Made by a program: the position numbers and the translations under genes
Origin: Orientallactaga sibirica
Taxonomy: Eukaryota > Chordata > Mammalia > Rodentia > Dipodidae
Assembly: GCA_036365145.1 (NCBI GenBank)
Contig: JAEOAD010001413.1
Location: forward strand, 2,802,001 to 2,866,000
DNA length: 64,000 nucleotides
Direction: 5' to 3'
Shown: positions 23,128 to 35,700 of the stretch, one piece after another
Position numbering within the stretch: position 1 is the stretch's first letter
How the letters are laid out: the number at the start of each line of letters is the position of its first letter
Notes under the pieces: model-generated
Told to the model about the DNA's origin: nothing
Seen by the model: only the letters and a program-made list of their open reading frames with translations
Database searches by the model: none

Positions 23128-25343
23128 TTTGCAAGCAGAGAGAGAGAAATAGAAGAGAGGCAGACAGAGAGAGAGTGGGCATGCCAGGGCCTCTAGCCAC
23201 TGCAAACGAACTCCAGATGCATGTGCCCATTGTGCATCTGGCTTACATGGGTCCTGGAGAATTGAACCGGGATCCGTTGGCTTCACAGGTAAACACCTTA
23301 ACTGCTAAGCCATTTCTCCAGCCCTCTATTTTTTTTTTTAATTTTGAAAGTCTTTTGCTGTATTCGGAACTCACCCATTCAGCTAGACTAACTAGCCAAT
23401 AACTCTTAGTGATCCTCCTGTGCCTGCCTTCTCCCAGGCCTGGGATTACAGGCGCACGTCAGTATGTCTGGCTTTCACTTGCATGCTAGAGATCCAGACT
23501 CAAGTCCCCATGCTTGTGCAGCAAGTGCTTTACCCACTGAGCCGTGTCCACAGCCTCCCCTAAACTCTTTTCTTTAGCCAGCTCATTCCCTGAGTGTCAT
23601 ATATTCCCTGCCCACTCAGCCCCGCTAAGCTTTCCCTCCAGGTGCCCCTTACCCTTCAAAGATCTCTTTTACTAATGCCACCAGAGTCCCTGCTCTGCTA
23701 CTAGTAGCTTCTGGCTCCCCATCCTGTTGCTCTCCTCGCCATGTCAGCCACGTTTGAAGGCTTTGTGTCAGCTCTGTGTGGAGCCCTCAGCTGAGCACAG
23801 AACAGTAAGACAGAAAACTGGGCATGAGGCGCATGCCTGTAATCCTAGCACTCAGGAGGTGGAGACAGGAGGATTAAGATATCAAGGCCAGGCTAGGGAT
23901 ACAGATCAGTTAGTAACATGCTTGCCTGGAATGCAGGAAGCCCTGTGATTGATTCTCAGCACTATATGAGCCTGGCATGGTGGTATACACCTATCAATTC
24001 AGTACTGAGGAGTTGGAGGCAGGAGAATCAAGAGTTCAAGACCAGCCACAGTCAATAGTGAGTTTTAAGCCAGGCATGGTGGCACACACCTTTAATCCTA
24101 GCACTTGGGAGGTAGAGAGAGGAGGATCACTGTGAATTTGAGGCCAGCCTGAGACTACATAGTGAATTCCAGGTCAGCCTGAGCTAGAGTGAGACCCTAC
24201 CTTGCAAAAAAAAGTATGGGGTCTGGAGGGATGGCTTAACGGTTAAAGTGTTTGCCTGCAAAGCCAAATGACCCTGGTTCGATTCCCCAGGACCCACATA
24301 AGCCAGATGCACAAGGTGGCACATGTGTCTGGAGTTCGTTTGCAGTGGCTAGAGGCCCTGGTGCGCCTATTCTCTCTGTCTGTCTGTCTCTTTCTCTCTC
24401 TCTCACTCTCTCAAATAAATTAAAAAAAAAACTTTAGGGCTGGAGAGATGGCTTAGTGGCTAAGGCACCTGCCTCCTAAGCCTAAGAACACTGGTTCCAA
24501 TCTCCAGCGGTTCCAATCTCCAGGTCCCAAGTTTAGCCAGATGCAGTGAGGCAAGGGCGCAATGCCACACTTGCCCACAAGGGGGCGCATGCATCTGGAT
24601 TTCATTCACAGCAGCTGAGAGACTGCTGGCGTGCCCATTTCTGTCTCCCTCTCTCTCTCTGTCTGTCTCTCTCTCCAAAAATAAATAAAAAAAAATAAAA
24701 AAAAGTTTAAAAAAAAAAACTTTAAAAAAATGTGAGTTTGAGATAATGTATAAGACCATGTCTCAAAAAAAAAAGATTGAGGCCAGCCTAAACTATATAA
24801 GGAGACCTTTGTCTCAGAAACAAATAGGGCTGGGAGAGGGCTCAGCAGTTAAATGCACTTACATGCAAAGCTGACTGGTCTGGATTAAATTCCTCAGCAG
24901 CCATGTAAAGCCAGACACAAAATATAGCACAGTCATCCAGCGTGTATTTGCGGTGGCATATAATTTTTAAATATTTTTATTTATTTGAGAAAGAAGAAAA
25001 GAGAATAGACATACCAGGACCTCTTGCCACTGCAGACAAACTCCAGACACATGTGCCACTGTGTGCATTTGGCTTTATGTGGGTGCTGGGGAATTTAACA
25101 TGGATTGGCAGGTTTTGCAAGCAAGCACTTTTAACTGCTGAGCTATCTCCTCAGCCCAATAAAAATATTTTTTTAATTAACAAAAAGAAAGAGGGGCTAG
25201 AGAAATTGCTCAGTGGTTAAGGTAGTTGCTGCAAAGCTTAATAACTGGGTTCAATTCCCCAGTATCCATGTAAAGCCAGATGCACAAAGAGGCACATGCA
25301 TCTGGAGTTTGTTTGCAACAGCTGGAGGCCTTTGTGTGCCCAT

Positions 25344-25374
<31 letters not shown>

Positions 25375-25996
25375 GTTTGCAAATAAATAAATGTATAAAA
25401 TATTTTGAAGAGATGGGGGGGGGCTGGAGAGATGACTTAGCAATTAAGGCACTTGTCTGCAAAGCCTAAGGACCCAGGTTCAATTCCCCAGTACCCATGT
25501 AAGCCAGAGGCACATGGTAGCACATACATCTGGAGTTTGTTTGCAATGGCTAAAGGCCCTGGTGCTCCCATTCTCTCTTCTTCCCTCCCTCCCTCTCTCT
25601 CGCTTTCTCTCTTGAATAAATAAAAATATTTTAAAAAATAAAAATAGGAGCCAGGTGTGGTGGCGCACGCCTTTAATCCCAGCACTCGGGAGGCAGAGGT
25701 AGGAGGATCGCCATGAGTTCAAGGCCACCCTGAGAATACAGAGTGAATTCCAGGTCAGTCTGGGCTAGAGTGAGACCCTACCTCAAAAAAACAAAAAAAA
25801 AAAAATAGTAACAGTAAATAAATAAATGAAAATAAAAGTAGGGATGGAGAGATGGCTTAGCGGTTAAGCCATTTGCCTGCAAAGCCGAAGGACCTCAGTT
25901 CAATTCCCCAGGACCCACATAAGCCAGATGCACAAGGTGGCACATATGTCTGGAGTTCATTTACAGTAGCTGGAGGCCCTGGTGTGCCCATTCTCT

Positions 25997-26035
<39 letters not shown>

Positions 26036-29000
26036 CTCTTTCCCTCTCTCGCTCTCTGAAGTAAATAAAAAATAAAGCCAGGCATGGTGCTGCATGCCTT
26101 TAATCCCAGCACTCAGGAGGCAGAGGTAAGAGGATCACTGTGAGTTTGAGGCCACCCTGAGACTACAGAGTGAATTCCAGGTCAGCCTGAGCTAGAATGA
26201 GACCCTACTTCAAAACAAACAAACAAACAAACAAACAAACATGTACGTTTAAAAAAATAAATTAAATTAAAAATAAATAAATAGAAGAAAGAAAGAACGG
26301 CCCATTTTTGTTCCCCAGGAAACCTGGTGCTCATGGAAGAGATGAGCGCAGACTCCCATATGTTCAAAGAGCTCTTACAGGAAGACAACAGGCAAAAGAA
26401 ACAGTGCCAGGCATGGGGGCACTCACCATTAATCCCAGCACTCTGGAGGCAAAAGTAGGAGGATCACTGTGAGTTTCAGGTTAGCCTGGGACTACAGAGT
26501 GATTTCCAGGTCAGCCTGGACTAGAGCTGAAAAAACAAAAAAAAGGTAAAGAACGAACGAACGAACATGCAGAAGCTAGGTATGGTGGCTCACAGCTCTT
26601 TTCTTAGCACTCGGGAGGCTGAAGTACGAGGATGGGGAATATGAGGCCAGTCTGGGAAACACAGAAGATTCTATCTCAAATTGCCAACGAAAACAAAACA
26701 AAAGTATGGTGGTTTTTTTTAATACTTCCTGATTGCTGGGCACTGACCTTGAAAGGGAAGTAGTGAGGATGTCACCATTACACGGATGAGGAGATATAAT
26801 CTCAAGAGAAGGATGCTTTTCCACAGCGTGACACTGTGTGTGTGCTTCTGTATCTGGAATCACGGGAGAATTCTCACCAAATGACTTGGAACTTTCTAGA
26901 CAGGTGGCATTTAAAAAAGACATAGAGCAAAGACATCATCAGGCATTCTTTTGTGGTTTTTTTTTTTTCTTTTTTTTTTTTCCGAGGTAGGGTTTCACTC
27001 TAGTCCAGGCTGATCTGTAGTCTCACGCTGGCCTCAAACTGACAGCGATCTTCCTGCCTCTGCCTCTCAAGTACTGGGATGAAAGGTGTGCTCCACCACA
27101 CCTGGCTCTCATCAGGCACTCTTGTTTTTTGTTGTTGTTTTTTGTTTGTTTGTTGTTTTGGGGGGTTTTATACATTATTTTTCAAGGTGGTGTTTTGCTG
27201 TATAGAACAGGTGGTCTTGAACTCACAGCAATCCTCCTGCCTTAGCCTCTCAGAGTGCTAGAATTATAGGTGTGAGCCACTATGCCTAGCTATATCAGGC
27301 ATTCTTTTTTTTTTGCATTTGTATATGTGTGTGATATGTATGTGTGTGTATTTGTAGGAATGTACATGTGTGCTCGTGTACATGTGTGTGACATATGGTA
27401 ACTTCCTCAGGCACTCTGCACCTTTTTTGTTTTTGAGGCAGGGTCTCGCTCTAGCCTAGAACTCACTCTGTAGCTCAGGTTGGCCTTGAACTCATAGCAA
27501 TCCTCCTACCTCAGCCTCCCTAGTGTTGGGATTAAAGGTGTGAACCACCATGTCTGGACCCACCTTAATTTTTAATATTTTACTTTTTTATTTTTATTTA
27601 TTTTATTTTGAGAGAGAGAGAGGAAGAGCATGGGCACACCAGGGCCTCCAGCTGCTGCAAAATGAACCTCAGGTGCATGTATCTCCTTGTGTATATGGGT
27701 CCTGGGAAATTGTGAACCATGATCCTTTGGCTTAGCAGGCAAGCACCTTAACTGCTAAGCCATCTCTTCAGCCAGCCCCACCTTAGTTTCTCTTGCTGGA
27801 GCTCACACCTGGAGCTCACCAATTCGGCTAGACTAGCTAACCAGTAAGCCCTGAAAATCCATCTGTCTCTGCCTCCCCAATGCTGGGATTACAAGTGCAC
27901 AGCACCTTGCTCTGCATTTTATGTGGGTTCTGTAGATCCAAAGTCAGATGCTAATCTTTGCATGGCAAGCACTTTAGCCATTGAGCCATCTCCCCAGCCC
28001 ACCATCAGGCATTCCTGTTTTTTTTTAATTATTTGCAAGGAGAGACAGACAGAGAGAGAGAGAGAGAGAGTGCACCAGGGCATGTAGCCACTAAAAATAA
28101 ATTCCAGCCACCTTGGGCCTCTGGCTTTATGTGGGTACTGGGGAATCGAACCCAGGTCCTTGGACTTTGCAGGTGAGTGCTTTAACCACTGAGCAATCTC
28201 CCCAGCCCCTATCAGGCATTCCTAGAGGAAGTAAAGCATTAGCAAAGACATGGTGCATGTAGGTTCATGTGCGCAGGTGTGTCGGCAGAGCACAGCAGTA
28301 GGTAGAACTTCTGCAGTTGCTTCAGAGACCTCCCCACCTTTTATTGTGACACGGGGTCTTGGTACATGGCCCAGGTTATCCTCAGACCCTCAACAATCTT
28401 AGCCTCCTCAGCCTCCCGAGTACTTGGATTACAGGCATGTGCCATCACACCTGGCACAAAGACACCCTTGTTGAAGGTGGAACAGGAGACAGCTGAGCAG
28501 TGACCCGAGAGCAGCGAGAGGCTGCTGCTGAGAGTGAGGTCATGACAGTGATTTTTGAATTGAGTTCCTTCAGTGAGCAAAATCAGTGTCACCACTGTTC
28601 ACTGACTGCCCACCATGTTCCAGGCATGTCCACATTGCTCCAGGTACATAGTAATCCAGACTGATAAGTGAGGGAACAAAAGCTCTGATATAGTTGGCCA
28701 CCAAACAAAAGTCACAAATTAGTAAATGTCAGAACCCGGAATTTTTTTTTTTTTTTTTTTTTGGTTTTGCGAGGTAGGGTCTCACTCTGGTCCAGGCTGA
28801 CCTGGAATTAACTATGTAGTCTCAGGGTGGCCTCGAACTCTTGGCGATCCTCCTACCTCTGCCTCCCGAGTGCTGGGATTAAAGGCGTGTGCCACCACGC
28901 CCGGCTCAGAACCCGGATTTTTATTTCAGACCCATCTGATGTCAAAGACTGAGTCATTCTACTTTCAGTGATATGGTTAGAAGGCTGTGTGCCCTCTGGG

Positions 29001-29536
29001 CATGTCCCTGTCAGTGAAGCAGGTCAGAGAACAAGAAGTCAGATTCCATGATGAAAGTCATTTTCCATGGCAGAAACCTCAGCTCAATGTGCAGAACTAT
29101 GTTAGAGTGTGACTCGGCCTGATTCTCACTGTCTTTGTAAAGAAATCCCAGGGCTGGAGAGATGGCTTGGCACTTAAGGCACATGCCTGCAAAGCCTAGG
29201 GACACAGGTCCCATGTAAGCCAGATGTACATGGTGGCACATGCATCTGGAATTTGTTTGCAGTGGCTAGAAGCCCTGGTGTGCCCATTCTCACTCCCTCC
29301 CCCTCTCTCCCTCTCTGAGTGTAATAAATCAATAAAAATAAAATATTTTTTTTTTAAAAAGAAATCCCAGATTTTAGGGCAGCACCCTGCCAATTCCCTA
29401 GTTAATCCAGGAGTGTCTGACTCTTCAGCAAGTTCGAGAGTCCCCAAAACTGCATTGCCCCACAGCCATCATGGGCTAATTTTAAAAAATATTTTTGATT
29501 TATTTGTATGTGTTGGGTGGGGAGCACACTAAAGTA

Positions 29537-29570
<34 letters not shown>

Positions 29571-30561
29571 GAGAGAGAGAGAGAGAGAGGAAGACAGAGA
29601 TGGGTGCGCCAGCAGCCTCTCAGCTGTTGTGAACAAAATCCAGATGTGTGCGCCCCTTGTGGTCAAGTGTGGCATTGTGCCCTTGCATCACTTTGCATCT
29701 GGCTAAACGTGGGACCTGGAGATTGGAACCACTGGAGATTGGAACCGGTGTTCTTAGGCTTAGGAGGCAGGCGCCTTAACCCCTAAGCCATCTCTCCAGC
29801 GGGTACAGAATACCAGATTTTTTTTTGCGCCTGGCTTTACGTGGATGCTGGGGATAGAACCAGGACAGGCAGGCTTTGCAACCAAGCACCTTTAACCACT
29901 GAACAATCTCTCTAGCCCTTAATTTTATTTTTGAGACAGCACTAGTTCATTTTTGACAATTTCATACATGTATATATTTTGATAATCTTTACCCCATTAT
30001 CCTCTCTTATTCCCCCTCCCACTGAGCCCTTCCTTCTTCCCAACTAATTGCCACTAGCTCCTCTGGGAGGAATGGGACCCCATGGGCCTCTCCCCCATCC
30101 ATGATGGAATGTTGGTGGGCTCAGTCTTGGGCAGGAAACTGCAGCTACTGAATTCATGAGTGTAATGGCCATGTTGTGTCCAGAAGGCGGCACCCCTCTC
30201 CATCCTCCGGCTCTTAAATTCTTTCTGACCCTTCTTTCATGGTGATCCCTTTAGAGGAGGTGATACTGATGTCCCGTTAGGGTTGAGCACATAACAGCTG
30301 AAACAGCACTATTGTTGCCAATGACACTTCCCTCCTCCCCTAAGGGGTCCCAAGACCAGTTCCTTTCTTGAAGCTGTAGCTAAAAGTCCCAGAGTAAAAA
30401 AATTCAGCTAGGGCTGGAGAGATGGCTTAGTGGTTAAGGCATTTGCCTGCAAAGGCAAAGGATCCCAGTTCGATTCTCCAGACCCACCTAAACCAGATGC
30501 ACAAAGGGGGCGAATGCATCTGGAGTTCATTTGCAGTGGCTGGAGGCCCTGGTGTGCCCAT

Positions 30562-30596
<35 letters not shown>

Positions 30597-33500
30597 CTTC
30601 TCTCTCTCAAATAAATAAATGGATAAAATAAATTTTTTAAAAAATTCAGTTAATTTTTGTGCAAAGCATGCCAGCACCCTGCCTGTAATTACAATGCTTA
30701 AGAGGCCGAAGCAGGAGGATTGTGAGTTCAAGGCTAGCCTGGGATACCTAGGGAGACCTTGTCTCAAGAAAGCGAGAGAGAGAGAAATGGGCACAACATT
30801 TGGTTCCTATAGGTTTAACTGAATAGAGAAGACAGAAAGCTTCAAGGAAATTAATGTTCTCCATGAGTTTTTGCATATTCCAGTTTTCTGAATAACAGTT
30901 TTAAGAAATATTTATTTGAGAGAAAGAGAGAGAGTTGAGAGAGAGAACTTGACAGAACAGTGCACCAGAGCTCCCTGCTGCTGCAAATGAACTCAAGATG
31001 CATGCGCCACTTTGTGCATCTGGCTTTACATGGGTACTGGGGAATCGAACCCAGGCCATTAGGATTTGAAAGCAAATGCCTTGAACTACTGAGCCATCTC
31101 TCCAGCCCCCTGAAAAAAACATTTCTCTCGTGTGTTGTTCCTAATTACCTGAGAACATGTAATGCTCCCATGTTGCAGTCATGCAAATCAAGTCTCAGCA
31201 ATGGTAAGTGACTTGCCCAAAGCCACACAGCTAGTGAGGGAAGGTGGAGCTCCCCAGCAGAATTCTGCATACCGTGGGGGATCATCAGGGCCTTATTTAT
31301 ACTCTCCTCAGGGTAAAGTGCTTTCTCCCATGTCTGCTCTCTTCTACAGGTGCTTCAGGTCATGCCTTCCGACAGCTTCTTCTTTTCCATTGTCCGAGAC
31401 CCAGCCACTCTGGCCCGCTCGGCCTTCTCCTATTATAAATCCGCTTCATCGGCCTTCCGCAAGGCACCATCCTTGGCTGCTTTCCTGTCCAATCCCCGAG
31501 CCTTCTACCGACCTGGGGCCCGAGGCAATCACTATGCCCGAAACTTACTATGGTTTGACTTTGGCTTGCCCTTTCCCCCAGAGATGAAGATCAAGAGAGT
31601 GAATTCTCATCTCCCCAAAGACCTCAACCCCCTCCAACTTCATGTCTTGCCTTCTGGTGCTGGGCCTGGAGCACAAATCCTAGATCCCAATGATATTTTC
31701 CAGCCTGTTTCCCCAGTTGCTGATGGTCCCAGCCAGCCAGCCAGCCCTGCCCCTTTTGATTTGGGGTCCTCGTCTTTCATCCAGTGGGGTCTGGCCTGGT
31801 TGGATTCCATCTTTGACCTGGTCATGGTAGCCGAGTACTTTGATGAGTCATTGGTTCTGCTGGCAGATGCTCTGTGCTGGGGTCTGGATGATGTGGTGGG
31901 CTTCATGCACAACGCTCAGGCCAGAGGCCTCAGTGCAGCCAGCAACAGCTCACTCCCAGCTGAAGATCAGCAGCTGACCGCTCGGGCCCGAGCTTGGAAC
32001 AACCTCGACTGGGCTCTCTATATTCACTTTAACCGGAGTCTGTGGGGCACGAATAGAACAGTTTGGCCAGAGACGGCTTCAGCGTGCTGTGGCTGAGCTC
32101 CGAGCTCGAAGAGAGGCCCTGGCTAAACATTGCCTAGTAGGGGTAAGGCTTTAGACCCCAAACACATCACCAACCATAGGCTCCGTCCTTTCCAGTTCGG
32201 GTCAGCTAAGGTTTTGGGTTATGTAATTCAGAGCGGATTGAGCCCACAAGACCAGGAGGAGTGTGAACGCTTGGCTACCCCTGAGCTACAGTACAAGGAC
32301 ATACTGGATGCCAAGCAGTTTCCCCCTACAGTCCCCCTGCCTCTCAAGACTTCAAGGCTACTGTCCCGGTAAACATCGAAAAACAAACTAGGACACATGC
32401 GATGAGTACGGGCCACCAGAAGCCATTTCTGTTTCCCTTGGAAGGGATGGAACTTTGCCCTCACGTGGGCCAAGCGCTTTTCTGGATTTTTCTTGGGAAT
32501 CCCAACAGCACACACTTTGTCCCTTCCCTTTTCCAGCCCTAAGGCAGGTCCATGTGGCACTAGACAACGTCCCCTGAGGGGCAAGAAAATGAGAGTGAAC
32601 CAGAGAATGTTTGGGGTTACGTTAGAATAATAGATACATCCATTTCTCCACGAAATATTTGTCATAGGGCTATGTTCATTTCACTGTGAAAATGTGTGTT
32701 GAATGAATAAATGATAAGGAACTTTTCTGTGATCTGTGTAGGGCTTTGGAAAAAGAAGGGACAGGGAGCCAGGCGTGGTGGCGCACGCCTTTAATCCCAG
32801 CACTTGGGAGGCAGAGGTAGGAGGATCGCCATGAGTTAGAAGCCACCCTGAGACTACATAGTTAATTCCAGGTTAGCCTGGATCAGAGTGAGACCCGACC
32901 TCGAAAAAATAAAAATAAAAGAAGGGACAGGAGCTGGCTGCCTGTAATTACAATGCTTAAGAGGCCAAGCAGGAGGATTGTGAGTTCAAGGCTAGCCTGG
33001 GATACCTAGGGAGACCTTGTCTCAAGAAAGCGAGAGAGAGAGAGAGAGAAATGGGCACAACATTTGGTTCCTATAGGTTTAACTGAATAGAGAAGACAGA
33101 AAGCTTCAAGGAAATTAATGTTCTCCATGAGTTTTTGCATATTCCAGTTTTCTGAATAACAGTTTTAAGAAATATTTATTTGAGAGACAGAGAGTGAGTT
33201 GAGAGAGAGAACTTGACAGAACAGTGCACCAGAGCCCCCTGCTGGTGCAAATGAACTCAAGATGCATGCGCCACTTTGTGCATCTGGCTTTACATGGGTA
33301 CTGGGGAATCAAACCCAGGCCATTAGGATTTGAAAGCAAATGCCTTGAACTACTGAGCCATCTCTCCAGCCCCCTGAAAAAAAACATTTCTCTCGTGTGT
33401 TGTTCCTAATTACCTGAGAACATGTAATGCTCCCATGTTGCAGTCATGCAAATCAAGTCTCAGCAATGGTAAGTGACTTGCCCAAAGCCACACAGCTAGT

Positions 33501-34637
33501 GAGGGAAGGGGGAGCTCCCCAGCAGAATTCTGCATACCGTAGGGGATCATCAGGGCCTTATTTATACTCTCCTCAGGGTAAAGTGCTTTCTCCCATGTCT
33601 GCTCTCTTCTACAGGTGCTTCAGGTCATGCCTTCCGACAGCTTCTTCTTTTCCATTGTCCGAGACCCAGCCACTCTGGCCCGCTCAGCCTTCTCCTATTA
33701 TAAATCCGCTTCATCGGCCTTCCGCAAGGCACCATCCTTGGCTGCTTTCCTGTCCAATCCCCGAGCCTTCTACCGACCTGGGGCCCGAGGCAATCACTAT
33801 GCCCGCAACTTACTATGGTTTGACTTTGGCTTGCCCTTTCCCCCAGAGATGAAGATCAAGAGAGTGAATTCTCATCTCCCCAAAGACCTCAACCCCCTCC
33901 AACTTCATGTCTTGCCTTCTGGTGCTGGGCCTGGAGCACAAATCCTAGATCCCAATGATATTTTCCAGCCTGTTTCCCCAGTTGCTGATGGTCCCAGCCA
34001 GCCAGCCAGCCCTGCCCCTTTTGATTTGGGGTCCTCGTCTTTCATCCAGTGGGGTCTGGCCTGGTTGGATTCCATCTTTGACCTGGTCATGGTAGCCGAG
34101 TACTTTGATGAGTCATTGGTTCTGCTGGCAGATGCTCTGTGCTGGGGTCTGGATGATGTGGTGGGCTTCATGCACAACGCTCAGGCCAGAGGCCTCAGTG
34201 CAGCCAGCAACAGCTCACTCCCAGCTGAAGATCAGCAGCTGACCGCTCGGGCCCGAGCTTGGAACAACCTCGACTGGGCTCTCTATATTCACTTTAACCG
34301 GAGTCTGTGGGCACGAATAGAACAGTTTGGCCAGAGACGGCTTCAGCGTGCTGTGGCTGAGCTCCGAGCTCGAAGAGAGGCCCTGGCTAAACATTGCCTA
34401 GTAGGGGGTAAGGCTTTAGACCCCAAACACATCACCAACCATAGGCTCCGTCCTTTCCAGTTCGGGTCAGCTAAGGTTTTGGGTTATGTAATTCAGAGCG
34501 GATTGAGCCCACAAGACCAGGAGGAGTGTGAACGCTTGGCTACCCCTGAGCTACAGTACAAGGACATACTGGATGCCAAGCAGTTTCCCCCTACAGTCCC
34601 CCTGCCTCTCAAGACTTCAAGGCTACTGTCCCGGTAA
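21675..34637 (+). CDS. GAL3ST4: GAL3ST4, galactose-3-O-sulfotransferase 4 (exons 1, 2 and intact terminal exon copy 2)
   Basis: This Golgi type II enzyme transfers sulfate from PAPS to the 3-OH of galactose on core-1 O-glycans. Coding exons are 21675-21799, 22019-22322 and 33615-34637, in phase, giving 483 codons plus stop (human 486). I chose ATG 21675 over the in-frame ATG 21702 because MVPLSPARTMRHWGPRS aligns with the human N-terminus MGPLSPARTLRLWGPRS. A membrane anchor spans about residues 18-35. The 5'-phosphosulfate-binding segment LVFLKTHKSGSSS is at 69-81, and the 3'-phosphate-binding segment FFFSIVRDPA begins at 153. The third exon exists twice. The first copy (from 31350) is frameshifted, so a full-length enzyme requires copy 2, which is 9 kb plus one duplicate unit away from exon 2. 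AATAAA at 34974-34979 ends the copy 2 transcript. Confidence 0.93.
28590..28970 (+). repeat. MIR-like element split by a B1 insertion with target-site duplication
   Basis: The ancient part reads 'ttcactgactgcccaccatgttccaggcat' style sequence from about 28598, typical of the MIR 5' region. A minus-strand B1-like SINE (about 28745-28906) interrupts it. The sequence 'cagaacccgga' with following T residues occurs on both sides (28731-28741 and 28907-28917), as expected of LINE-driven insertion. Confidence 0.6.
29930..30395 (-). mobile_element. LINE-1 3'-end fragment, minus strand
   Basis: The piece contains 'ttgacaatttcatacatgtatatattttgat', the complement of rodent L1 3' UTR tails. It continues with the CT-rich 'cccattatcctctcttattccccctccc' motif and about 350 bases of low-divergence unique sequence. 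No reverse-transcriptase frame is included. Assignment rests on my memory of rodent L1 tails. Confidence 0.55.
30412..30635 (+). repeat. Representative short-form tRNA-type SINE
   Basis: This is a typical plus copy: 'ggctggagagatggcttag' at 30412, an internal 'gttcgattctcca' B-box-like motif near 30468, 'ggagttcatttgcagtggctgg', a (CT)n tract at 30567-30595 and an 'aaataaataaat' tail. Dozens of copies in both directions occur in the window, and almost all short open frames overlap one. The head resembles a tRNA gene but is not one. Confidence 0.9.
30679..32937 (+). repeat. Tandem duplication of GAL3ST4 3' region, copy 1
   Basis: Copy 1 of a direct 2.26-kb duplication whose second copy is 32938-35204. 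It contains intron sequence, a minus tRNA-type SINE (30900-31110), a MIR scrap (about 31196-31250), the terminal GAL3ST4 exon, its 3' UTR with AATAAA at 32706-32711, and a B1-like element (32766-32915). Copies appear about 99% identical by eye, differing by a few substitutions and short indels. The junction 'gagctgg|ctgcctgtaatt' shows at most a few bases of microhomology. Confidence 0.95.
31350..32372 (+). pseudogene. GAL3ST4: GAL3ST4 terminal exon, copy 1, frameshifted
   Basis: Same acceptor (ctacag at 31344-31349) and same 340-codon content as copy 2, starting VLQVMPSDSFFFS. An extra G in the run at 32044-32047 (GGGG against GGG at 34309-34311) shifts the frame and exposes TGA at 32094-32096. 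A compensating loss of one G in the run at 32140-32143 (four against five at 34404-34408) restores the original frame, with stop TAA at 32370-32372. If used as the last exon, the protein would lose roughly its C-terminal 95 residues. Being nearer to exon 2 and carrying its own poly(A) signal, this copy could be used preferentially. Consensus error is an equally good explanation for the indel pair. Confidence 0.85.
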
Positions 34638-35204
34638 ACATCGAAAAACAAACTAGGACACATGCGATGAGTACGGGCCACCAGAAGCCATCTCTGTTTC
34701 CCTTGGAAGGGATGGAACTTTGCCCTCACGTGGACCAAGCGCTTTTCTGGATTTTTCTTGGGAATCCCAACAGCACACACTTTGTCCCTTCCCTTTTCCA
34801 GCCCTAAGGCAGGTCCATGTGGCACTAGACGTCCCCTGAGGGGCAAGAAAATGAGAGTGAACCAGAGAATGTTTGGGGTTAAGGTTAAGTTAGAATAATA
34901 GATACATCCATTTCTCCACGAAATATTTGTCATAGGGCTATGTTCATTTCACTGTGAAAATGTGTGTTGAATGAATAAATGATAAGGAACTTTTCTGTGA
35001 TCTGTGTAGGGTTTTGGAAAAAGAAGGGACAGGGAGCCAGGCGTGGTGGCGCACGCCTTTAATCCCAGCACTTGGGAGGCAGAGGTAGGAGGATCGCCAT
35101 GAGTTAGAAGCCACCCTGAGACTACATAGTTAATTCCAGGTTAGCCTGGATCAGAGTGAGACCCGACCTCGAAAAATAAAAATAAAAGAAGGGACAGGAG
35201 CTGG
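32938..35204 (+). repeat. Tandem duplication of GAL3ST4 3' region, copy 2
   Basis: Direct repeat of 30679-32937 with the same internal order: minus SINE (about 33175-33375), MIR scrap, intact terminal exon 33615-34637, AATAAA at 34974-34979, B1-like element 35035-35180. Its right end 'gggacaggagctgg' is followed by 'aaagatggctcag', a tRNA-type SINE. The same end in copy 1 is followed by the start of copy 2, which defines the unit. Confidence 0.95.
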
Positions 35205-35700
35205 AAAGATGGCTCAGTGCTTAAAGGCACTCGCTTGCAAAGCTTGCTGGCCCTAGGTCCAATTCCCAAGCCGTCCACATAAGCCAGACACACACACACA
35301 CACGCACACGCACGCGCACACAGCTGGAGAGATGGCTTAGTGGTTAAGGCGTTTGCCTGTAAAGCCAAAGGACCCAGGTTTGATTCCCCACGATCCACGT
35401 AAGTCAGAAGCTCAAGATGGTGCATGCGTTGGAGTTCGTTTACAGTGGCTGAGGGTCCTGGTGGGCCCATTCTCTACCAGCCTCTTTCTCTCTTTCACAA
35501 ATAAAATAAATACAATGAAATAAAAATTTTTTTAAAGGAAGGGGTGGAGAAATCTTTTGGGCAGAAACTAGGCTGGAAAGGGTTCTTTCAGTCGTTCAAG
35601 CTGGCGATGTAGTTCAGTGGTACAGCGTTTATGCTGCATGCATGAGGCCCTGGGTTCGAAGTCAGTACCAAAAGAAGAAAAGAAAAAAGAAATTCTTCCC
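35205..35700. repeat. SINEs and an ID-like element upstream of TRAPPC14
   Basis: A tRNA-type SINE pair occupies about 35200-35300 and 35322-35530 (+), separated by a CA/CG dinucleotide stretch at 35287-35320. An ID-like element follows at about 35600-35670 ('gatgtagttcagtggt' A-box-like, 'gggttcgaagtc' B-box-like, A-rich tail), typical of BC1/ID tRNA-Ala-derived SINEs rather than a functional tRNA. Confidence 0.75.

Larger units (their letters stand above)
22323..31349. repeat. GAL3ST4 intron 2: dense SINEs, a LINE fragment and MIRs
   Basis: No exon is recognised. tRNA-type SINEs: about 22470-22685 (-), 23080-23325 (-), 24222-24430 (+), 24437-24720 (+, long form), 24960-25160 (-), 25193-25400 (+), 25425-25640 (+), 25845-26070 (+), 27590-27775 (-), 28030-28210 (-), 29150-29345 (+), 29540-29800 (-, long form) and 30900-31110 (-). 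B1-like: 24068-24210, 25650-25800, 26077-26220 and 26402-26545 (+); 26955-27108 and 28740-28908 (-). Old MIR-like sequence lies at about 26716-26880 and 28590-28970. Simple repeats are (ATTT)n at 23088-23130, (CAAA)n at 21940-21963 in intron 1, and (CAAA)n at 26213-26240. Confidence 0.75.

Noticed and set aside
35600..35670. tRNA-like sequence with A-box and B-box motifs
   Set aside because: It has an A-rich tail and the ID/BC1 consensus, and no paired acceptor stem is evident. It is a tRNA-derived SINE, not a tRNA gene. The same holds for the heads of the many tRNA-type SINEs.
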